From an uncultured Saprospiraceae bacterium (GTDB taxonomy: Bacteria > Bacteroidota > Bacteroidia > Chitinophagales > Saprospiraceae), in NCBI GenBank assembly GCA_938033975.1, contig CALHKJ010000188.1, positions 1-5,515 on the forward strand: a stretch of 5,515 bases of DNA, in the 5' to 3' direction. The notes under the pieces were generated by a model. It saw only the letters and a program-made list of their open reading frames with translations. It did no database searches and was not told the origin of the DNA. Positions 1 to 5,515 of this stretch are shown piece after piece. Position 1 is the first letter of the stretch, and every line of letters begins with the position of its first letter. The translations under genes and the position numbers were made by a program.

Positions 1-1886
1 CCATATTTACCTTTAAAATCATCTATTGATTTTGGCCAAGAGTGAGGTAATTTTCCAGAGAAATTATAATCTCCAAATAAAACTTCTGCAACTCCATCAC
101 CTTCTGAACCTGGTAACCAAGCAGCAACAAAAGCATCAGAATTATTTATTTCAGGATTACACCACATTGGTCTTCCAGAAAGAAAGACAGATACAACCGG
201 TGTTCCCCTATTTTTAAATTGAGATAGTTTATTTACATCAAATCTATTTGGACTAAAGTCTAGATTTTCTCTATCTCCTTGAAACTCTGCGTATGGATCT
301 TCTCCATATATTGCTATGACAGCATCAACCTTTAATTTTTCATTTCCTGTTTCAGAATAAATCACTCTACCTCCTGCTTGTTTTACTGCTTCTTCAATAC
401 CATCATAAATTGTATTGGCATTTGGAAATTCATCATTAGCATGTCCTGTTCCTTGCCAAGATAAGGTCCATCCTCCACAGGCTTTTGAAATGCTATTGGC
501 TCCATCACCTATTACCATAAATGTTTTACCAGCATCTAGTGGCAATAGTTGATCATTGTTTTTGAGAAGGACCATTGATTCTCTTACAGCCTGTCTTGCA
601 ATGGCTCTATTTTCGGGACGAGCTAGGAGGCTTTCATCTCCTGCGTTTTTACGTGTACTAGGTGCACCTTTGGTAAATATTCCTGAAGCAATTTTTACTC
701 TTAAAATTCTTCTTACTGCATCATCCAATCGAGACATTGGAATTGTTCCATTCTTAACATGCTTCAATGTACTATTATACAATCCTTTCCAACTATCAGG
801 AGCCATGTACATATCCAATCCTGCGTTCAATGATTGAGGGCAATCTGTATTGGTACAACCTGGCACTTGTCCATGACCATTCCAATCGCCAACCACAAAT
901 CCATTAAAGCCCAGTTGTCCTTTCAAAACATCAGTCAATAACTCTTTGTCGCCGTGCAGTTTTCTACCTTTCCAACTTGAAAAAGAAGCCATTACTGTTT
1001 GGACACCAGCAGGTATTGCACTATAGTAGCCAGCCGCATGAACTTCATATAATTCTTTTTCACTTACAAGAGCATCACCCTGATCTACACCTTTTTCAGT
1101 TGCCCCATCAGCTAGGAAATGTTTAGCACTTGAGATTACTCGGCCATCGCTCATAAAATCAGCATCACCTACTCTACCTTGGAGTCCATATACAATTCGC
1201 TCACCATAAGCTTTCACGATTTTGCCATCTTCAGAAAAACCTTCGTAGGCTCTTCCCCATCGAGTATCTTGAGGAACTGCTAAGGTTGGAGCAAAGGTCC
1301 AGTCATGACCAGAAACAGTCAATTCTTCAGCAGTTATAGCTGCAATTTGTTCAATCAGATCAGGATTATTCATGGCTCCTAAGCCAATATTGTGGGGAAA
1401 AATAATGGCACCACTTAGGTTTGCGTGTCCATGTACAGCATCAATTCCCCAAATGCAAGGAATGGCAATTTCTACACCCTCAGGGTCGATGGATGCATTA
1501 TAATATTTATCGGCCATTGTTAACCAAGACTTTGTATCGGCATATGGCTTTGGACCTGGAGCAGAATTACCTCCACTTAAAATAGAACCTAATCTATATT
1601 TCTTTACTTCTTCTGGTGTAATTGAACCGCTGTCACCTTGGATAACTTGACCTACTTTTTGCTCTAAAGTTAGCTTGGGTAAGATTTGATCTATTTGCGC
1701 TTCAATCTCCTTATCTAATGGTAAAGCTTTAAGGCTTGGCCAATCTCCTGGGTTTACAAGGTTCTTTGATTTCTCATCGATTACTTCCGAAGTTGTTTTT
1801 TGATCACAACTCAGAAACAATATAGGTGTAAGACAAAGTATGGATAGTAGTCTGATTGCTTTGCGCAAATGTGTTTTGGAATTCAT
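1..1886 (-). CDS. GH3 exo-beta-glucosidase / beta-glucan glucohydrolase lipoprotein (C-terminus off the left edge)
   Basis: Predicted to release glucose from the non-reducing end of beta-glucans or cello-/laminari-oligosaccharides outside the cytoplasm. The frame is open for 628 complete codons from the ATG at 1886 to the window edge, with no stop. Residues 1-27 form a lipoprotein signal peptide: basic start (KTHLRKAIR), hydrophobic core, then LFLSC with Cys27 as lipid anchor. The GH3 N-terminal barrel follows, with WGIDAVHGH (Asp149), WGRAYE (Arg212), Lys255-His256 (AKHFLADG) and the nucleophile in GFVVGDW (Asp334, followed by Trp335). In the second GH3 domain, CGGWTLSWQG (Trp473, Trp477) and GEDPYAEFQGD (Glu534, likely acid/base) match the plant ExoI-type subgroup, as I recall it, better than the BglX type. 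All expected catalytic residues are present, so it looks active. Family members usually run to about 750-850 residues, so roughly 120-220 are missing. It lies 126 bp downstream of the GT2 gene on the same strand. The true substrate cannot be read from the sequence. Confidence 0.95.
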   Translation of the reverse strand, partial: MNSKTHLRKAIRLLSILCLTPILFLSCDQKTTSEVIDEKSKNLVNPGDWPSLKALPLDKEIEAQIDQILPKLTLEQKVGQVIQGDSGSITPEEVKKYRLGSILSGGNSAPGPKPYADTKSWLTMADKYYNASIDPEGVEIAIPCIWGIDAVHGHANLSGAIIFPHNIGLGAMNNPDLIEQIAAITAEELTVSGHDWTFAPTLAVPQDTRWGRAYEGFSEDGKIVKAYGERIVYGLQGRVGDADFMSDGRVISSAKHFLADGATEKGVDQGDALVSEKELYEVHAAGYYSAIPAGVQTVMASFSSWKGRKLHGDKELLTDVLKGQLGFNGFVVGDWNGHGQVPGCTNTDCPQSLNAGLDMYMAPDSWKGLYNSTLKHVKNGTIPMSRLDDAVRRILRVKIASGIFTKGAPSTRKNAGDESLLARPENRAIARQAVRESMVLLKNNDQLLPLDAGKTFMVIGDGANSISKACGGWTLSWQGTGHANDEFPNANTIYDGIEEAVKQAGGRVIYSETGNEKLKVDAVIAIYGEDPYAEFQGDRENLDFSPNRFDVNKLSQFKNRGTPVVSVFLSGRPMWCNPEINNSDAFVAAWLPGSEGDGVAEVLFGDYNFSGKLPHSWPKSIDDFKGKY

Positions 1887-1979
1887 AACAGCAGGTATTA
1901 CAATAACTTGAATAATTAAGATTTTGGAAGGTAATTCCTTTTGTCATTTTTGACTATCTATATTCCAAATTAAAATTTG

Positions 1980-2001
1980 AAAAAATCCAATTTATTGATT
2001 T
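1980..2001 (-). terminator. weak terminator-like hairpin after the GT2 gene
   Basis: On the minus strand, 12 bases past the GT2 stop codon, AAATCAA (2001-1995) can pair with TTGGATTT (1990-1983) around a short loop with one bulged G. A run of six T (1985-1980) overlaps and follows the stem. The stem is AT-rich and only about seven pairs long, so it would be a weak intrinsic terminator at best. If real, it would partly separate GT2 transcription from the downstream GH3 gene. In such AT-rich DNA it may be chance. Confidence 0.25.
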
Positions 2002-2012
2002 ATACAAAAATT

Positions 2013-2831
2013 TTAAACTGCTGAAGATGATGATCTAAAAAGTGGTATAACTGGTATTTCTCTCATACTTAATTGAGGTTTGATATTATAGTCATAGGCA
2101 ATTCGACAAAGCTGCAATGGAAACTGAATCGAATCTCTTAAAGTAATTTTTGAACCTTCTACTTCTTCCCACTTGCTCAAAGCAACCTCATTCAAGTATT
2201 GCATAGCATTGTTTTTTCCAAAGTGATTTTTCACTCTAATCAAAACTTCTACATCGAACAACCACTTTGAAAGAAAGCTATCCTTGAAAACTACTTTTGC
2301 AATTTCTCTTGAAAACACCTTAGCACCACATTGCGTATCTTTGATATCTAAGCCTACAATACTTTTTATAAACTTCCCAATAGCAAAGCTTGCAGTTTGT
2401 CTAAATTTTGATCTTTCCATTTCTAAGTCTTGATTGATTTTTCTTGAACCAATCACAACATCAAGATTTTTGTCTTCTAAAGTACCAACTAGGTTTTGGA
2501 AGTCATCAAAGCCTGTAGCCAAATCAGCGTCTACAAAACCAACATTCTGTACATTTGTATTTTTAATTAGATAATTTACTCCTGCTCTTACTGCCTCTGC
2601 TTTACCTCCATTTTTAGGCATATCATAAATTAAAAGTTGGGTCTCCATTCCTCGGTGCATTGAAAGCAATTTTTTCTGAAAGGTCTTTAAGACATCTAGT
2701 GTACCATCTGTGCTACCATCATTAACAAAACATAAGGTATACTTTGGATTTTTCTCAATGAAAGTCTGATAGTCTGATAATTTTAATCTTGCTTCTTCAT
2801 TATAACATGGGATAATAATTCCGTTTTTCAT
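2013..2831 (-). CDS. GT2 family glycosyltransferase, polyprenyl-phosphate sugar synthase-like (ALG5/DPM1 type)
   Basis: Complete 272-residue protein, ATG at 2831 and TAA at 2013-2015. Predicted to transfer a hexose from a nucleotide sugar (UDP-glucose or GDP-mannose type) to a polyprenyl phosphate at the cytoplasmic membrane face. The GT-A fold is plain: first strand IIIPCYNEE (5-13), VNDGSTDGT (36-44) for nucleotide binding, KNGGKAEAVRAG (73-84), and the DxD-type metal site FVDADLAT (99-106; Asp101, Asp103). Then come GSRK (128-131), KDTQCGAKVFSR (164-175) and WLFDVEVL (190-197), the signature of the dolichyl-phosphate glucosyl/mannosyl transferase branch. Unlike eukaryotic ALG5 it has no N-terminal membrane anchor, and I see no C-terminal membrane helices, so it is probably soluble or peripheral. 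The start sits directly at the first strand, leaving no room for a later one; AGGA lies only one base from the ATG, too close for a normal ribosome site. It diverges from the GT-C-like gene at about 3060. The sugar is not determinable. Confidence 0.93.
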   Translation of the reverse strand: MKNGIIIPCYNEEARLKLSDYQTFIEKNPKYTLCFVNDGSTDGTLDVLKTFQKKLLSMHRGMETQLLIYDMPKNGGKAEAVRAGVNYLIKNTNVQNVGFVDADLATGFDDFQNLVGTLEDKNLDVVIGSRKINQDLEMERSKFRQTASFAIGKFIKSIVGLDIKDTQCGAKVFSREIAKVVFKDSFLSKWLFDVEVLIRVKNHFGKNNAMQYLNEVALSKWEEVEGSKITLRDSIQFPLQLCRIAYDYNIKPQLSMREIPVIPLFRSSSSAV

Positions 2832-2859
2832 TTCCTGCGTTTGTAGTTAATTAATACTT

Positions 2860-2867
2860 CAAAAGTG
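2860..2867 (-). promoter_or_regulatory. possible -7 element for the GT2 gene
   Basis: On the minus strand, CACTTTTG lies 28 bases upstream of the GT2 ATG and differs from the Bacteroidota -7 consensus TAnnTTTG at one position. It would give a 5' leader of roughly 20 bases. No clear -33 TTTG box is found at the usual spacing, so this is only a candidate. Confidence 0.25.
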
Positions 2868-2896
2868 CAGGGAAAAGAGCCCATAAAAGCCCTATT
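2861..2896. repeat. three AAAAG boxes at 12-bp spacing
   Basis: AAAAG occurs at 2861-2865, 2873-2877 and 2885-2889, exactly 12 bp apart. The intervening bases are only partly alike (GAGCCC and GCCC follow the second and third copies). The array lies just upstream of the GT2 gene and overlaps its candidate -7 element. Short motifs in AT-rich DNA recur easily, so significance is low. Confidence 0.3.
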
Positions 2897-2913
2897 TTCT
2901 AGGTCTAACTTGT

Positions 2914-2949
2914 ATGCTTAGATTTTTGGTAGAGATGCTTCGATTTTTG
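2914..2949. repeat. tandem pair of 15-bp near-identical boxes, 21-bp period
   Basis: ATGCTTAGATTTTTG (2914-2928) is repeated as ATGCTTCGATTTTTG (2935-2949), 14 of 15 bases identical. The six-base spacer GTAGAG makes the repeat period 21 bp, two turns of B-DNA. The pair lies in the divergent spacer, 83 bp or more from the GT2 start and about 110 bp from the proposed GT-C-like start. That geometry fits a regulator binding two sites on one face of the helix, but a simple local duplication would look the same. The repeat itself is certain; the operator role is inference. Confidence 0.6.
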
Positions 2950-2964
2950 TTTTTTACCCTTTTC

Positions 2965-2996
2965 AGCTTACTATTTTTAGATGACAAATAGCTTAC
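2965..2996. repeat. AGCTTAC direct repeat enclosing a CTATTT/AAATAG inverted repeat
   Basis: AGCTTAC occurs at 2965-2971 and 2990-2996, 25 bp apart. Between and overlapping them, CTATTT (2971-2976) and AAATAG (2986-2991) form a perfect 6-bp inverted repeat with a 9-base gap. It may be a dyad for a regulator of the divergent genes or a weak hairpin in a leader. No T-run follows, so it is not a terminator. Confidence 0.3.
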
Positions 2997-3054
2997 ATTT
3001 TACTTGCCCCAAAAGGTCTTATTCCTAATTCAGAGCGCTGTCATTCATAATATT

Positions 3055-3062
3055 TATCTTTG
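3055..3062 (+). promoter_or_regulatory. perfect TAnnTTTG match near the start of the GT-C-like gene
   Basis: TATCTTTG matches the Bacteroidota -7 consensus TAnnTTTG at every fixed position. No -33 TTG is seen about 19 bases upstream. It overlaps the TTG proposed here as start codon (3060-3062), so both cannot be right: a promoter here would begin transcription just downstream and force a start at TTG 3069 or ATG 3123. I consider a chance match at least as likely. Confidence 0.2.
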
Positions 3063-5515
3063 TCAACATTGCAAACGGGTAGTTCAAAGTCATATTATTA
3101 CATAGCTCTAATCTTAGGGCTTATGTTCCATGGAACAATTTTGTTTTTCACATTTGAAAAAACATATGACGCCTATGTACACATGTTCTTTGCCGAGCAT
3201 TATGCCTCTGGATGGTTTGAGTCTTGGAATGCAAAATGGTATACAGGGTTTACGATAACCAGCTATCCGCCTTTAGTCCATCAAATAGTAGCTCTACTTT
3301 CTAAACTTGTTGGATTAAAGCTAGCTTTCTATATATGGTCTCTTTGTGCAATTTTCTTGTTGGTAAGAGGAGTTTATAAGTTTTCTCTTATTTGGGTAGA
3401 CAAACGTTCAGCAGGTATTGCAGCAATTTTGGCCGTTTTTAGCAGTTCAATAGTTGAGGCTCTACATATATTTGGGCAAGTTCCTAGTTTAACGGGTATT
3501 GCGTTCCTATTAAATGCTTGTCCCGAAATCTACAAATGGGTCAAACAAAGAAAGAGAATCAATTTTTTCTTAGCCTTGGCATTACTAACAGTAACCACTA
3601 CTGCACATCATGTAAGCACAATTTTTGGAATGGTTTTCTTTGTGTTGCCAGTTATTGCAACAGCCATAATAGACCTATGTGCTGACGAGAATGGAGGAAT
3701 TGAGTATGTAAGAATCAAACACTTTTGGTCAAAATGTATCAAAATGTTACCAAGGTTGATTGGTTTCGGGCTACTTGTAATTGCCATAACGGTTGTAGTT
3801 ATATTTCCATATTGGTTTTGGTCGAAGACAGACCCAATCTCTCAAGTACCTATCCCACATGGATCTAGAGAAAACTTCTTTGTGGAGACCAATCTTGGAA
3901 TAATGTTCTTTTTGATTCCTTGGGGGATGATGCTCTTTTTCTTACCATACCTGGTAAAAAGGATTTTTGTCAGAAGGAATATGTTTCTAGCTCTTTCCAT
4001 TGGCTTAGCATTTTTACTTGGAACAGGAGGAACTACACCGATTCCAGAAATGCTGTTAGGAGAAACTGCCTTTAATATTTTGACCTTAGACAGATTTACT
4101 TTCTGGGCTACTGTCCTTTCATTGCCTTTTTGGGGTGCCTTTTTTAATCAATTGCTCCAGGGAGAATTTAAAGAATATCTGGTCAAAGTAGGAGGAGACA
4201 AACTCCACAAGTTTTTATTAGCATTTTTTAGTGTTGGAGTCATTTTAAGCAATGTCCTTGTTGTAAACATGGGCAACTTTAAGCCATTCCAACCAGAGTC
4301 TATTGATATCAAACCCATCACTAATTTTTTAAGCAGAGACCAACATAGCAATTGGCGATATCTGACCCTTGGCTTTGGAGATCAGATGGCTTGGCTTTCG
4401 GCTAATACCGATGCATTGACCGTTGATGGAAATTATCACTCTGCTAGAAGATTACCAGAGTTGACTACTAGAGCAGTTGAAAGATTGGAAAATGCCAAGT
4501 ATCAAAAGATGGAAGGCATTGGTGCTTTGAAAGACTTTCTTGTAACACCAGAAAAATATAATCTTAAGTATGTCTTTTCAAATGACAAATTCTATGAACC
4601 CGTCCTTCATTTTAATGGATGGACCAAGGTTCAAATCTTAGAAAACAATATTGTTGTTTGGGAATACCCTGATGTACCTCCTCTCCAAAAATATTTACCT
4701 TCCAAAAACATTCCAAAGCTGCAAAGATTAATGTGGGGTGTTTTACCGCTATCATTTTTCCTTCTAGCACTAATAATCTACTTATTGTCTAGAACAAAGT
4801 ATCACGAAAAGGAAGACTGGGAGTTACTAGCAAAAGAAAGTTATTACGAAGGAAGTTTTAATTGGACCAAATTAATGGCTTGGGTCATTTTGTTAACTAT
4901 AGCTTCCTCATTTTTGATTATTAAAGACAAGCTATTTAATAACATTCAGTCGAATCCTGAAAATCTTGCACTTGCCTACTTTGATGCACTTGACTTCAAA
5001 ATGTTTGAAGAGGCATATGCTCTTTTAGATCCGAAAACAAAACCAGACTTTGATCAATTCATGCTGGAACTATCAATTGAAGATGGAATTTTAGCTTCAT
5101 TCTCAAAGTTAGATAGCATCGCTTTTAAGGTGGACAAAAGCTCAAATGAGGCCAAGGTCATGGTGGATGCTAATTGGGTAACTTCACTGCATACATACCA
5201 AAGTCAGCACCAACTAAAGATGGTAAAAAGAGGTTCTAAGTGGTATCTAAAAAAAGATGAATTTGAAAGAAATATTCCTGCTAACCAATTCTTCAGTCTT
5301 CCAAATTTAGATTTTAAAAATCAAGGAAGACGAAAGGCTAAGATAAATGAAACTGATAAGGAGGATGTCTTGGATAGACCCGAAGTACATATCATACAGT
5401 CCCAATTAATCAAAAAACAAGATCAACACTTTGTAGTAGGTTCAATACAAAACATTGACAATGTTCCAACATTTATTTCTCTTGAAGCAGTTTTATATGA
5501 TGACAAAGGAAATGA
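3060..5515 (+). CDS. polytopic GT-C-like (PTPS-related) membrane glycosyltransferase with NTF2-like and FxLYD-like C-terminal domains (3' end off the right edge)
   Basis: The frame is open from 3051 to the window edge: 818 complete codons from TTG 3060, the start used here. The next ATG (3123) would cut away half of the first membrane span (about residues 12-32), so TTG 3060 or TTG 3069 fits better. After span 1 comes Asp37-x3-His41 and a loop with W52, W56, W60 and SYPPL (68-72), typical of the first outer loop of GT-C enzymes, close to the Pfam 6-pyruvoyl-tetrahydropterin-synthase-related membrane family. Further spans lie near 88-106, 117-135, 168-182, 185-206, 233-254, 279-301, 308-323, 346-364 and 385-403. 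An outer loop (404-557) and spans 558-576 and 605-621 follow. The tail holds an NTF2-like region (about 632-735: NPENLALAYFDAL, then GSKWYLKKDEF) and the start of an FxLYD-like fold (776-818, ending LEAVLYDDKGN). Predicted role: use of a lipid-linked sugar, perhaps made by the divergent GT2 enzyme. Acceptor and activity are unknown. Confidence 0.85.
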   Translation, partial: MSTLQTGSSKSYYYIALILGLMFHGTILFFTFEKTYDAYVHMFFAEHYASGWFESWNAKWYTGFTITSYPPLVHQIVALLSKLVGLKLAFYIWSLCAIFLLVRGVYKFSLIWVDKRSAGIAAILAVFSSSIVEALHIFGQVPSLTGIAFLLNACPEIYKWVKQRKRINFFLALALLTVTTTAHHVSTIFGMVFFVLPVIATAIIDLCADENGGIEYVRIKHFWSKCIKMLPRLIGFGLLVIAITVVVIFPYWFWSKTDPISQVPIPHGSRENFFVETNLGIMFFLIPWGMMLFFLPYLVKRIFVRRNMFLALSIGLAFLLGTGGTTPIPEMLLGETAFNILTLDRFTFWATVLSLPFWGAFFNQLLQGEFKEYLVKVGGDKLHKFLLAFFSVGVILSNVLVVNMGNFKPFQPESIDIKPITNFLSRDQHSNWRYLTLGFGDQMAWLSANTDALTVDGNYHSARRLPELTTRAVERLENAKYQKMEGIGALKDFLVTPEKYNLKYVFSNDKFYEPVLHFNGWTKVQILENNIVVWEYPDVPPLQKYLPSKNIPKLQRLMWGVLPLSFFLLALIIYLLSRTKYHEKEDWELLAKESYYEGSFNWTKLMAWVILLTIASSFLIIKDKLFNNIQSNPENLALAYFDALDFKMFEEAYALLDPKTKPDFDQFMLELSIEDGILASFSKLDSIAFKVDKSSNEAKVMVDANWVTSLHTYQSQHQLKMVKRGSKWYLKKDEFERNIPANQFFSLPNLDFKNQGRRKAKINETDKEDVLDRPEVHIIQSQLIKKQDQHFVVGSIQNIDNVPTFISLEAVLYDDKGN

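Noticed and set aside
26..217. 63-codon plus-strand open frame
   Set aside because: It lies antisense inside the GH3 gene, whose reading is fully supported by family motifs; the product is low-complexity and resembles nothing known.
556..837. 93-codon plus-strand open frame
   Set aside because: Antisense to the GH3 region encoding the stretch after the nucleophile; no start context and no recognisable domain.
1804..1947. 47-codon minus-strand open frame starting 61 bases upstream of the GH3 ATG and overlapping its start out of frame
   Set aside because: A possible upstream leader ORF, but it has no clear ribosome site and its product (starting MTKGITFQNL) has no recognisable feature; probably chance.
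1966..1990. Candidate promoter for the GH3 gene: TTAATTTG (minus strand, 1973-1966) with an upstream TTG at 1990-1988
   Set aside because: The -7-like box has a mismatch in the key TA, and the gap to TTG is about 14 bases, too short for the usual Bacteroidota spacing. The box also sits in an AT palindrome (CAAATT/AATTTG) that could arise by chance.
4148..4351. 67-codon minus-strand open frame
   Set aside because: Antisense to the GT-C-like gene across its last N-terminal span and outer loop; no family resemblance.
1..5515. Novel defence, mobile or CRISPR-type system
   Set aside because: I read both strands for transposase, recombinase, nuclease or repeat-spacer patterns and found none; the three genes are all explained by carbohydrate metabolism or envelope glycosylation families.

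Overview
The window is AT-rich and reads like a chromosomal segment of a member of the Bacteroidota, probably a free-living, polysaccharide-using, Cytophagia-like species. The reasons are the AT-rich spacers, the lack of convincing Shine-Dalgarno sites, TAnnTTTG-like -7 elements, and a lipoprotein glycosidase of a type common in that phylum. This placement is inference; no rRNA or marker gene is present.

Layout, left to right. (1) Positions 1-1886, minus strand: a glycoside hydrolase family 3 (GH3) exo-beta-glucosidase / beta-glucan glucohydrolase lipoprotein. Its start is inside the window and its C-terminus runs off the left edge. (2) Positions 1887-2012: a short AT-rich spacer with one weak terminator-like hairpin. 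(3) Positions 2013-2831, minus strand: a complete family 2 glycosyltransferase resembling polyprenyl/dolichyl-phosphate sugar synthases (ALG5/DPM1 type). (4) Positions 2832-3059: a divergent intergenic region unusually rich in short repeats, notably two 15-bp near-identical boxes exactly 21 bp apart. (5) From about 3060 to the right edge, plus strand: a large polytopic membrane protein with a GT-C glycosyltransferase-like N-terminal half. After two more membrane spans it carries an NTF2-like domain and the start of an FxLYD-like domain; its 3' end is outside the window.

How they may work together. The GT2 enzyme is predicted to load a sugar from a nucleotide donor onto a polyprenyl phosphate at the cytoplasmic face. 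GT-C proteins use such lipid-linked sugars on the outer side of the membrane. The divergent pair could therefore be donor synthase and user in a glycoconjugate pathway. The GH3 lipoprotein follows the GT2 gene on the same strand, but a 126-bp gap and different biology (periplasmic or surface glucan breakdown) make a functional link uncertain.

I see no RNA genes, insertion sequences, CRISPR arrays, phage genes or defence systems. The least ordinary items are the domain architecture of the membrane protein, its unclear (probably TTG) start, and the repeat-rich divergent promoter region.
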